64,000 bases of DNA from Lepiota brunneoincarnata. Taxonomy: Eukaryota > Basidiomycota > Agaricomycetes > Agaricales > Agaricaceae. Position numbers and translations under genes: made by a program. Below are positions 47,401 to 58,214 of this stretch, in pieces. The stretch is from assembly GCA_023014365.1 (NCBI GenBank), contig JAEBUN010000002.1, forward strand, positions 3,038,001 to 3,102,000, written 5' to 3'. Below the pieces are notes generated by a model. The model made no database searches and was not told the origin of the DNA. It saw only the letters and a program-made list of their open reading frames with translations. Each line of letters begins with the position of its first letter. Within the stretch, counting starts at the first letter, position 1.

Positions 47401-50400
47401 TGGTTGCAATGATGACTGACAATGACTTGAATATTTCGTGCCCCAGTGCATGCGGGAGAGTTGCATGCACACTATAAATGTCGTGGGTCACACTTGGCAC
47501 ACCGATGACTACCTGGTTGTCCAACCTTTCTAGATGTTCCGAGGCACAGGGCATAGAAAGATGACAATGATGAACGTGAGGAGGAGGATGAGGAGGGGTC
47601 GAGGGGCTTGAGGATGACGAGAAGACCTTAACGATGAAGAGTCATTTTCATCTTCATCCCTTACTTACGACTTTCTTTTGTAGCCTTCATCTACTCGTCT
47701 CCGCCCCCGTAAACTCACTGCCGTTATTTCAGTGAGACAATAGTCCTGAATAAAGGGAAACCCTCCAGCAGCTTTTCCTTTGGACAAAAGAGGTATATGC
47801 ACAAGATCGCCATCCTTCAGATTCAGTTGGAAATCGATCGTGCATAAGGTGAGATAATACCGCATTTTTCAATAAGAGATAAGATTTCGAGCATTTTCGG
47901 ACATTGATGGGTGTGGCCTGCTACCACGAATCTTACAAGCGTCAAACATGATTCAAGTATCACACGTTCCCGATGTTTTCTTTAGAAGAACAGGAACCCT
48001 ATGCTGTTTCGCAGGCTGTGCAGCAAGAAGGATTCGTGCGATGCGCATCTTGATATAGTTTAGGACAGGATCGTCGCGGGGCTTCCGACCACCTTCTATC
48101 ACGGAACCTTGCAGACAAACTTCTTCTCGGCCTGTGTACAGTCAACGGAATTCGAAGCAAGTCAGCGACTGACTTTATCTGTGATAAAACTCCACTCCTA
48201 GCACTTTTGCGCATGCGGTGATCTCTGCGCAGAAATAGGAGGTACGTTCATCTTAGCCGAGGAGAAGGAATCCTCTGGGAGAAGGACTACCTTGAACATG
48301 GGTTGCTCGTTGTAGAGGTGGCTACCCGGTTGCTCGCATAGCCAAGCAATCCACCTCTCCATAACGATCTTCGGACGAACTTCGACAAACACCAGTACGA
48401 CGATTTTCTTAAAAAAGGAAACATGTGGCTTTCGGATCAAATCGTTTCGGATCAGCAGTATCCCCCCTCGGAAATGAACAATAAACACTGCCTGTAGAAT
48501 ATTATGGAAATTAGGACATTCTAAACGAACGGTAGCTAGTAAATTTCCGATTTTCTTGTGTTTTATTCCATCCTCATCCTTGTCCCACTCCACTTGTTTC
48601 TTTAATGTTCTATGTAAAATTTCCGGAGCATACACGAGCTCCACAGTCCATATAGTATATAAACTGTATGTATTCTGTAGGGACCCCAGTTAACAACAAT
48701 TTTAACTCACATTTGAAGTCCATTTCTCTCTATCTCTCTGTCTTTCTCTCTATTTCGCTTTGTTTCGCCTTGCCCCAACGTCTCAGCTATCAGAACTCGT
48801 TCACTATACGTCCCCTCGTCGTCTCACATTGTCTCAAGTCCACGCGTTGAGCGGTTTTGTTTTAATCGCTCGTTTTCTACTTATTTTCACTACACTGTTA
48901 CAGAATATGGGTTGAGGCCTTAGCAACAGACGAACGCTGTTGGACTCGCATCACCAAACCCCCCAACACCCCAGTAACCACCCTTTCATTGTGCTCCTCC
49001 ACGGTCAATGGGTCACTCATGGTGGAACCATGTGGCAGTGTTTTATGATCTAGCAGCTGGAGATCCCCATATAAACCTCTGGCAATCGAAGTGGGCGACT
49101 CCCCGTGGTTGGGCAGGAAAGTTTGGTTAGCTCACCACTAGACCATGGTGAGAGACCTGTAGTGGACTGGTTGTCCTCAGAATCACGTAGCCAGTGAGGT
49201 GAAGAAAGTTGGAGCATGACAGTTGGAACCAATGCCCGACTAGGAGGGAGCACACGTACTGTGCTCTGCCGGTGGGCTGGAAAGCACTATGCTGTCCACG
49301 TTGGTCACTCCCCTTCAGTGATCCTCGTCGGGAAGTTAGGAAGCTCGCAGTTTATGAAGGGAAGCATGGTCGCGCCTTTGCCTAGGTTCAATGGCAACTC
49401 AGACCCCACAGAATTGAACTGAGGGAATGCACACATACCATTACGAACCTCATGTTTACTACTAGCATACCAATTCAACGAATGTCAAGTCACCCGACAG
49501 CCTACGTCCTCTCCAATATCATATCCACCGTTATCTATCTTCCTTGCTGCTTGCACATGGCTATCTGCACTCCTACACCAACAGCACTCGTACCCGTCAA
49601 TTTAGCCTCGCGCACTCAAAGTCGAAGTTGCCGGAGTTGCACGGCACCAAACCGTTGGGCTATTATTAGATCAAGCTCTAGTATATGTTTATATTGGTAC
49701 AATTGTATGGGTAATAGAAATCCAAGTTTCCTAACAGGGTCATTCTTGTAACGGTATTTTTTGACAGTGCAGAAACTTGTAAGGCTATGGTACCACCATG
49801 CGACTGCAGGCATTCCATTTCCAGTGCTTCTGTCATCTCCGCTGTGGAACTTGCAAGGTGGTTCATGAAATCAGAAATGCTTATGGAACCTTCTAATCGG
49901 CAGAGCAGATAACCAGTCCATTATTCCGTGGCAAAGGGGACGAGTTCGAAATAGGGGTGTTTGCCCCCTAAACATGTGACCCAACCTATTCGCCCCCACC
50001 CGTATAGTATAGTAACTGTTAGCTCAATCTAAACTGACAGCATTCGTATACGAGATCTACTTTCGGCGTGAATGACGAATGCTCATTGATTAAGTTTGTT
50101 CCCCAGAGGAACTCGTTATCTCCTTGGTGGCGGCCTATCAATTCCACCGATTCTGATGCACACCGCTAACTGTTCAAGGTTAAGATCTGAGGGAGACCTA
50201 TATTATTACTCCAATCATCGCTTTGACCAACGCCTCCTGCAAGGAAGCCCCGAAGTACGTGACTGGGCTGGTTCTAGAACTCTTGACTTGCTATAGAAAC
50301 CGAACGAGGACTTCAGAAAGTCAGTCGTTGTTCCTACTATAATACACCTCGTTAGTAATAAGCTCTCGGAAATAGTCATTTATCATTGTTCATGGTTGCT

Positions 50401-51284
50401 GTTGATCACCTGCATAACCAATTCTCTGATAGGAGCGCAAAGCGGTGGGTTTTAGGACACATACGGGATGATACCGCCCCACTGATAATGCACCTTCGGC
50501 ACTTGACCAAATATATTGGGATCCACCATGCTGTTAGAACCCTTTTCTCACTCCTTGAGCAATCTGCGCCGGAATGCTGAAACACGCTCCATGATCTGTC
50601 TCGTAACCCAGTGGAAAGATGTTTCGGCAAGCCAGGGCTCCCAAATCCAGGAATCTACTTATGATTAATAAATCTTTTGATACATACTCTCCTAGCCACG
50701 CTGGGTCTAGAAGTCTGACAGAGAAGAACCCTCGTTCGCAAATAGGGGGTTTAGGTCGTTGTCATGTGATCTGGCGATGATGAATATCAAACTCTGTGCG
50801 CAAGGGCTCTATCATGCCGAGGACGAGCCAATACACCGTTGATTGGCACCTTCATGACAGGGCGCCAGAAATTCATCCATAGGCGTGCACATGAAAAGCT
50901 AGAAATTTTTTGCTTACAATTTGGTGAACGCCGAAAATCCCAAGACCCGCCCTAGATTTATTGTCCCCAGTCTCTAGGAAGCCATCGAATGATTCCCTAT
51001 GCTCTCAATGGGGTGGGGTGAGCCCTTCCTAAGCCAAATCCGCGACCTAAGAGCTGAACCGACCAACGAAGATAATATTGCCACCGTCAACATCAATGAC
51101 GTTTACCCTCGCCATGTAACTTCCCATCTGCGTGAGGAATCCATGTTTGAGGGCCCAGATATTCGGCGCACCTACAGAAGCTAATTCACTCTATATGCGT
51201 GTATCCTACCGAGAGGCGTCGTCCAGAATTGGATCGGCCGTTTGGTTTCCAGCCAGATTCTTCACCAATGAAAGGAATCATCCA
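44486..51284. other. 6.8-kb region without a recognisable gene
   Basis: Only short frames. The longest are a 148-codon minus frame at 48198-48644 (MELVYAPEILHRTLKKQVEW start, no family recognised) and a 119-codon minus frame at 44774-45133 containing SHWYFRCLSADPGCVLYVAA; either might be an exon of a gene I cannot assemble. A G14 run sits at 46075-46088 and a TCTC-rich stretch at 48720-48770. I could not read reverse transcriptase, integrase, transposase or terminal repeats. Confidence 0.4.
46075..46088 (+). repeat. G14 homopolymer
   Basis: Fourteen guanines in the gene-poor region. Confidence 0.95.
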
Positions 51285-51472
51285 ACGGAACGTGTACATA
51301 CCTCTGAATAGAACATGGATTCGATAAGCGTGGTGTAGGTTTTTGGGGTTAGTACGGTTGGAGAAGGGTATATAAATGCTCCCAGTTGTCGCCTTACCTC
51401 CAGCTCTCTAGGTTCTCAACCCTCCCTGCCAAGTGAACTTTCTCAACACGTCTTACATCGTCCCATATTACC
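51285..51472 (+). promoter_or_regulatory. Duplicated TATA promoter block, copy 1
   Basis: TATATAA at about 51369-51375, roughly 100 bp before the start codon. The block upstream (AACATGGATTCGAT, then GGTTAGTACGG) and the CACGTCTTACATCG leader recur upstream of the paralogs at 54939 (plus) and 63483 (minus) at the same distance. Confidence 0.7.
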
Positions 51473-52141
51473 ATGGCCGCAGTATACAATATCCAAAGCA
51501 CCAACACGAAATACTATCTCACCACTCAAGGAGAACGCCCCAACAACGTCGTCACGACGGCCAATGGTGCGGATTCTGTTCCTCCCAACGCCGTGCGTGC
51601 CACCCGCTAGGAGTAGTTTCAGTGCTGCACTCACCCTTTTCTCGCTCAGAATCTATCGGTTAGTCCGCCGCTTCATCCCGGCCCCAACATTGTTACCATT
51701 ACTGGGACCCGGCGGCTGTTTTGTCGCGTTAAAGGTCAGCCCACGGCATTAATATTCCACACCCTGGTAGAACTTCTCTTACCAAAGTTGGACTTAGGAT
51801 TCCGACCCAGACACTAAGCTTACTTGGTCCGACGAGCCATACCAGTGGGTAGTCACCCAGACTTCGTACCGGGCCCTACGAGTAAGTTGCTCCGTGGAAT
51901 GAATATAGCATATGTGTGGTTGATCGCTGCCTTGTGCTGCTTGTAGAGTTAGGCCTGCATCCGGCGAAGACCTTTACTGGTTCGATAAGTTTGGGATTGG
52001 ACCAATCGTGAGTAACTCGGCGTGTCTCGGAGTTTCCACCAGATGTTTGAATAACTTTCGCTTGGGCACTAGATCATTGTCAAGCCTGGACACGACGTCC
52101 AGCCCCCTCAGGGCTACTTTGTTTTCACCCCCGCTAATTGA
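51473..52141 (+). CDS. Small protein of a locally duplicated family, copy 1
   Basis: Five exons: MAAVYNIQSTNTKYYLTTQG (exon 1), NLSVSPPLHPGPNIVTITG (exon 2), DSDPDTKLTWSDEPYQWVVT (exon 3), ASGEDLYWFDKFGIGP (exon 4) and KPGHDVQPPQGYFVFTPAN (exon 5), stop at 52141. No signal peptide. Short beta-strand-like segments with aromatic residues suggest an all-beta fold, perhaps trefoil-like, but I cannot name the family. Within exon 2 near 51705 the frame shifts by one base compared with copies 2 and 3 (ITG followed by FVALK in the other frame), so as sequenced the product would be altered. TATA and leader as in the other copies. Confidence 0.6.
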
Positions 52142-52469
52142 GTACTTGTCAATGTCGGTTTTGGCATGAGTTTCTTCAATGACTCCAGCTCCAAGTGCGA
52201 TTCACTCGTTGTATGTACTATAAAATAAAGCAGTTCAGAAACCTCGAAAATAGACTTGATTGTGTGTTGTACGTTCCAAATATCTGAATGCCCCCGACTT
52301 TATGTCATTCCGGCACAATCACCATCTGATATGGAAGAACCAGGTGACCATCGTAACATCCTTTATTGTAGCTTCATACTTCGCTGAGGATACTCGACCA
52401 CCTGTCGGCAAGTCACAGGCATCTGGCAGCGCCAGCGGACGGGCATCGATACACGACAGGCTGTTGGAA

Positions 52470-53300
52470 CTTGGCATAACCAAGCACGAAAAATGGCCCC
52501 GTCACGTGATGTGGATATCCTCCGCTGCCAAGGGCCAAGGCCGTGGACTGAGCTCATATGTTTCTCGACAATCACACACGCTCACCCAACTTTCGATAAT
52601 CGGACTCGCCTCAGGACTTACATTTAATCAACTCCAATATGTTTTGGACGCCCTGGCTCAGGAATCAGGGACATCTCTGCTGCCCCCATCGAATGCCCGC
52701 CATGGGCTCCCTCGGCTCCGTCTGTCTTCGGTACTCTAGCTACCAAGATACCCCACCTTGGAGACCTGAGGGTGGGCTACATTGTACCGGAACATCGACC
52801 TATAAAGCAGCGTGGCGGCGCCGCAGGGCGCAGCGAGACATTTGACGACAAACACGAGCCTGCTCGAGAGAGCCTTACGGTCGCTGAAGTTGGACAGCTG
52901 GACAGTTGAAAATCTTCGAACCGACTATAGGGGCCATGGTCCTCAACTTTCCGAAGTAGCAAAACCTATGATCCATTGTCATGTTGCGAACAACATCCTT
53001 ACACGTCGGGTTTATGAATGGGCTAGGAGGGCACTACTAGGATTAAAATATCCTGCCACCTTGGTAATTATTGACAATCTTCCATATATAATGTTACCAC
53101 AGACTTGAACCCAACGGGTGAGCGTTGATTTACTAGGGCTATTGTGCACTGTCAATGTACTCTGTGAGAGGAGGTGAGGCGTTTATATTCGGTGCGGTGT
53201 CACAGTCATGATCCCATGACTTGGGGAAATCGCATCATCTTGTTTAACACGGTGATCTCCTCGAATTACATTACTGGTTCTAAACAATATGATGGGACTT
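52470..53300 (+). pseudogene. 3' half of the F-box-like gene, inverted relative to the intact copy
   Basis: SHTLTQLSIIGLASGLTFNQ and LQYVLDALAQESGTS match the intact gene's SHTLTQLSIIELIPGLTLDQ and LQYVLDALTQESGTS; later LERALRSLKLDSWTVENLR matches LERGLRSLKLDSWTVENLR. The frame is broken between these blocks (52690-52860) and the F-box half is absent. The similarity continues past the gene end to about 53300 and matches 55960-56190 on the other strand. Confidence 0.8.
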
Positions 53301-53569
53301 GAGGATGGCAACTGCCCCCCGCTGCGTTCCTGTGGCCACAGGCACTGGTAGAAGCCTGGGACCGGCCGGAAGGTGGGTCCAAAAAAAAACTGAAGCCATC
53401 AAGAGGGTACGTGGTGGTGATCACCTGTGTCTTCCATGGTCAAGGGGTGACTGTACCGTAATAGCATAGAATCAGTAACAGTTCGGGTGGGAGAACGGGA
53501 CTCAGAAATTCGTGATGGACAAATTTGAACTTGGGGCTAGAACTATCAAGCCCAGAACTGACTATTGAT

Positions 53570-53770
53570 GGCAATCGGGCTTTAGTGAAGGTAAAGTAGG
53601 CCTGAGGGGCCTGGATGTTCTTTCCAGCTTTGACTACGATCTACAAGTCAGTTTCTGACGGAAATTCTGAGCCACTTGCGACTGGTCGCAATCCCAAGCC
53701 TATCGAACCAGTGACGATCTTCGCCGTTAGCAGGGATCGTTGACGCTGCCCTTGCAAAGCCGGAGTTGGT
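53570..53770 (-). pseudogene. 3' remnant of the small duplicated family, copy 4
   Basis: On the minus strand the exon-4 block (ANGEDRHWFDR) and exon-5 block (IVVKAGKNIQAPQAYF) of the family can be read, separated by an intron very like that of copy 2. The first three exons and the promoter are missing. Confidence 0.7.
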
Positions 53771-54804
53771 GTACGCACCATCAGGTTCGACTTCTTCAGT
53801 GAACACAATCTCGTTTGGGACAGGCGCCCTCTAAGAACTGCTTATACCCTTTCTTCTTGTTCTTATTTCCCAGTGAAGCCATCATCACCTCCCCCCCTCC
53901 CCTTCCTCCGGCGCCACAACTGTTCTGCCCCCATCCCCTCCCCTTTCCGCGGCTCCCTCGGTGTTCTTCGGTTCCCAAGAGGAACGCCATTCGCTTGGGG
54001 TATACCTCAGGGCGCAGACATATGGCCGTGGCCGCCTCCTGCTTCTTGTAACTGCAGCAAGTGCGCATGCTTCTTGCCTCGGCGGCACGCGGATATTGCA
54101 GCACAAGTTCCGAGCATGGGTTGTTGTTTTTCCCTGGCCATGTGGGCCGAAGGGAGGACCTGCTTGGGGGGTCTCATGTGAGCTTCTTGCCGTTCCCCAT
54201 CCACCAGGCCCACAAATGAGCCCATCTTAATTCGCGAAAACGAACTTGCAATTGCTAGAAGTTCCAAAAAGTGCTAGCATGGCTGCAGAAATACAAGCGT
54301 GCCAATTTCACTGCGCTCTCGGCTACTACACGGCACGAAGCTCTCCAAATGTGAGCTTTCTGTGCTGAGGGTTAGGGAAATACACACTACATCCTCCGGT
54401 AATGGTATTTAGATGTCCGCCATCACCAAACTCGGTACGCAAGGGCTTCGTGACTCAGGGGGCGAGTCGATCCATTCCTAAGTATAGCTGCATGTCAGAA
54501 CGAACCTAAGGCAAAATGATTGGCAACATCACAAATGTTTTATTTTCACAGGGTATGAAGCCGCACATCTGAATGAAGGGCCCATGTATGAGGGCCCTGT
54601 ACGCCTATATAGCCCACTGGGCCTGCCCAGAACTAGATCCATCATGTGATTGCTAGTGCCTCTATAACCTAGCCGGAGCCTAGATCAGGCCCTGACCTCT
54701 GACCCTTATTGCTAGGGTTCCATTTGAGCATAGACATGAGGTTCTTCTCCAAGAAGGACTACTTCATCCAACGAAAAAAAAACAAATGATCATTTGATAA
54801 AAAC
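53771..54804. other. Gene-poor stretch between copies of the small family
   Basis: A pyrimidine-rich segment at 53840-53960 gives long chance frames on both strands. No gene recognised. Confidence 0.4.
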
Positions 54805-54938
54805 AATTTGGGGTTAGTATGGTCAGAGAAAGGTATATAAGTGCTCTCACTTGTCTCTACACTCCCCAGCCCCCACTTTCAACCCTCTGTCTGCGAAATA
54901 AACTCACTCAACACCTCTTTACATCGCCACACACCACC
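54805..54938 (+). promoter_or_regulatory. Duplicated TATA promoter block, copy 2
   Basis: GGGGTTAGTATGG then TATATAA at 54834-54840, about 100 bp before the ATG at 54939; leader ends ACACACCACC. Matches copies 1 and 3. Confidence 0.7.
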
Positions 54939-55613
54939 ATGTCTCAGAAATATCATATCATGAGCAACAACACAAAATACTATCTCACCACTACCGGAGA
55001 ATCGGCTGGTAAAGATGTCACAACGGCCAATGGCGCGGACGCTGTTCCTGCCCACTCTGTGCGTGCTGAAGTTGCCAGCTTTTTGAGAGTAACACCAATC
55101 TTTATTTATTTATTATTTTACGCTCAGGTCTTAACTATTGCCCCTCCTGTTATTGACGCGGCCCCCACCACCGTTACCATCAAAGGGGCAACCGGCTTAT
55201 ATGTCTCACTGCCAAAGGTAAGCGCACGCCATTAAGATTCCACAACTGGATGGATCTTCTCTTACCAAAACTGGGCCTATAGAATGCTGCTGAAGATACC
55301 AAACTTAATTGGTCCAAAGAGGAATACAAGTGGATAATCCGCAAGACCGGGGAAGGGCCCTACGAGTAAGTCACTCCGTAGAATGAATCTAGCATACATA
55401 TGGTTGATCGCTGTCCTTTACCCCCCTAGGGTTAATCCTGCCAACGGCGAAGATCGTTACTGGTTCGATAAGTTTGGAATTGGACCAGTCGTAAGTGGCT
55501 CAGCATATCTCAGAGTCTTCGTCAGAAGCTGACTCAATAACTTGTAGGTCGTAGTCAAAGCTGGAGCGCACATCCTGGCCCCTCAGGCCTACTTTACTTT
55601 CACCAAAGCCTGA
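54939..55613 (+). CDS. Small protein of a locally duplicated family, copy 2 (intact)
   Basis: Exons 54939-55058, 55128-55217, 55283-55365, 55430-55490, 55548-55613; 139 residues with all phases consistent. It reads MSQKYHIMSNNTKYYLTTTG, then TIAPPVIDAAPTTVTIKGAT, EDTKLNWSKEEYKWIIRKTG, NGEDRYWFDKFGIGPVVVVK and ends LAPQAYFTFTKA. No signal peptide, no membrane span and no cysteines, so probably cytosolic. Repeating hydrophobic strands with Trp/Tyr suggest an all-beta domain. It vaguely recalls small beta-trefoil inhibitors or lectins of mushrooms, but no diagnostic motif supports this. This is the only copy without a break, and the best candidate for a working gene. Confidence 0.75.
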
Positions 55614-56192
55614 TTACCATCAATAGTCAGTTCTGGAGCGAAATTTTCTTGGTAGTTCTAGTTCCAAGATCATCTGTGATTGATACGTTGTACTATAACA
55701 AAACAGCCTTACTCTGAATAAATACCTGAGTGTTGTCCATCGTGAATTTCTGAATCCTCTTCTCCCACCCCAACTGTTACTGATTTTATGCCATTACGAT
55801 GCGGCCCCTTGACCATGGAAGATCCGGGTGACCATTACCACGTACTCTCTTGATGGCTTCAGGTTTTTTTTGGGACCACCTACCGGCCGGTCACAGGCTT
55901 CTACCAGTGCCTGTGGCCACAGGAACGCGGCGGGATTCAGTTGCCACCCTCAAGTTCCATCATATTTTTTAGAACCGTAACTCGAGGAAGTCACCGTGTC
56001 AAACAGGATGGTGTGATTCCTCCAAGTCATGGGATCATAACCGTGATATTGCACGGGATGTGAACGCCTCACCTGCACTCACAGAGCACTAGCAAATCAA
56101 CGCTCACACGTTAGGTTCAAGTTTGTGGTAACACTATATGTGAAGATTGCCAAGATGTAAAGGAATTACTAAAGCGGCAGGATACGTGGATC
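55614..56192. other. Duplicated flanks
   Basis: The first part (55780-55930) resembles the flanks following copies 1 (52300-52450) and 3 (minus, 62700-62550). The second part (55960-56190) is the 3' flank of the F-box-like gene and matches 53060-53300 in inverted orientation. Confidence 0.6.
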
Positions 56193-57826
56193 CTAGTAGC
56201 GCCCTCCTATGTATTCATCTCGACTCCGCCCATTAATAAATCCGACGTGTGGGATGTTGTTCGCAACACAATGGACCACATGCTTTGCTACTTCGGAAAA
56301 TTGGGGACTACGGACCCTATGGTCGATCCGAAGATTTTCAACTGTCCAACTATCCAACTTCAACGACCGTAAGCCTCTCTCGAGCAGGCTCGTGTTTATC
56401 TCCGAATGTTTCGCTGCGCCCTGAGGCGCGGCCACGCTGCCTCCTTGGTCGTGCTCTAGTACAATGTAACCCACCCTCAGGTCTCGAAGCTGGGGTAGCT
56501 TGGTAGCTAGGATACCGAAGACAGGCGGAGTGAGGTAGGCTATGTCGATATTCAATCCTCGGAGCGGAGATGTCCCTGATTCCTGAGTCAGGGCGTCCAA
56601 AACATATTGGAGTTGATCAAGTGTAAGTCCTGGGATTAGTTCGATTATCGAAAGTTGAGTGAGCGTGTGTGAGTGTCGAGCAACGTACGAGCTCAATCTC
56701 GTCTCGATCGGATGGAGGACTGGAGGAATACGATGGAGCCGGAGCTCTAAACTCTGTAGATTGGGCATAGTCATGTCATACAGTGCCTGGCCAAACCATT
56801 CTACGGAGTTGGGAACCGACTCGATTTCCCCACGGTGGAAAGTGAACATGACGCTGGTCAGAGCGTCGCGGTGGGCAAGGAGGAAGGTGTTCAAGGCACC
56901 ACTACGGGTATCTCGTACTGGGGATTGAGCGACCCCGAAGTTTCTGAGGTGAGGAATGTGGCCGATGTCTTGAAGGATAGACATGCAAAATTCGGAAGCG
57001 AAGGAACTGAGAACAAATTTTTGGAGCGTTTCTGAATGTTTTTTGATGAAGCGTACAATCGACCTCGTGTTCGTGACAACAACCTTGGAACCAGAGCTCC
57101 AGAGAGCCAGCGACAGACATTCGAGCCTCTTCAGGTGGAGCGATGGAGGGAGTATCAGCTCCATAAACTCAAGGGAGGCAGACAATGAAAGGCTGCGTAG
57201 GTTGGAGCCGAAGGTTCTCCAACCAATGATGAGTAGTGCGTCCACATAGGGAGAAGGCGACGAGATTGTAGTGTGGATATTCCAGCTGATCTTGAGGCCT
57301 ACGAGTTTGACTAGAGAGCCCAGGAATCCTTTCCAGTCTTGGATGGGATCACTTCTTTCCTTCACAGCCCACAGTAGGCGCTCGACATCGTGCCCTATGT
57401 TCCAGACGGGGTTGAATCGTCCTGCAGATTGTGGTTGCGTGTTGAATGGGAATCTGTTATCAGACCACTCGAGGAATTGTACGTATTGGCACAGTGTTTC
57501 CGGGTTCCGACTAGGGGCGGTGGATCAGTCGAGAACGGAAACTGGGCGCTATCAAGTCCTTACGCGACCCAATGCCACTTGGAAGCATAAGATTTGAGTG
57601 TGGCCTCCGTTGATACGGTACGATATCTCGTCCGCATCGATACGTGAAAGAGCGCCCGATTGACCGAATAAAGCCTTTCCAGCTCGTTGTCGGGAATGTA
57701 GTCGGAGATGCGGCACCATACATCGAAGGGAAGTTGAATGCTGGTGGACGTTGGGCCTGGGTCTTCACTTTTGTCGTATAGGTCAAGCTGAGATAGCCAA
57801 GCGCCTTTCCTTCCGGTTAAGCCCAT
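56193..57826 (-). CDS. F-box-like protein, intact member of a repeated family
   Basis: Exons 57826-57564 and 57510-56193, joined by a 53-bp GT-AG intron that keeps the frame (KWHWVA to RNPETLCQYVQF); 526 residues. The N-terminal motif LPFDVWCRISDYIPDNELER, then LYSVNRALFHVSMRTRYRTV, is the F-box-like opening common to many agaricomycete proteins. The rest is Leu-rich (FGSNLRSLSLSASLEFMEL, LKRLECLSLALWSS, MPNLQSLELRLHRI, LRSLKLDSWTVENLR), fitting an LRR-like target-binding part. Start at 57826 (MGLTGRKGAW) is the first ATG in frame; an alternative upstream exon is possible. Four decayed copies exist in this window. Confidence 0.8.
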
Positions 57827-58214
57827 GCCAGTGTAGGGGATAAGGCCTGAACATACCAGGTTCGGGGAGCTTTCCACGATAATGTTCCCACCAGTTTGCC
57901 ATGGATCTCGAAGTTCTGTTCAGCCGCACGCTGGTTATCGACCAAGAGCTTGAGCTGGATAATGATCAGTGGTGAGACTGATCACTAAAGCGACTTAGAC
58001 TAATGCGTCTGTTTGGCTGTGATCTGGTTATGGTGCATTTTGAGCTACAGCCAGTCAGGTTTTGATATTTTCCAGCTTTATAAATGACCGAGTGAAACCC
58101 AGCCACAGCTGTTGCTCTTCTGTGTCTGGACTCCTGTCCTTTGAGGTCACGAAATCAGAGCCGAGGGCATGCGAACCAATCTGATACTAAGACTCGGACA
58201 AAAAGTTTAGGCAG

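Noticed and set aside
48900..49430. Possible retrotransposon fragment
   Set aside because: Frames look vaguely protein-like, but no gag, protease, reverse transcriptase or LTR pair could be read.
53796..54181. Several overlapping long frames on both strands
   Set aside because: They all arise from one pyrimidine-rich tract; none has conserved sequence.
51473..55613. Assignment of the small family to mycocypin-type protease inhibitors or ricin-B lectins
   Set aside because: No diagnostic motif of either family could be seen; only size and a beta-rich look agree.
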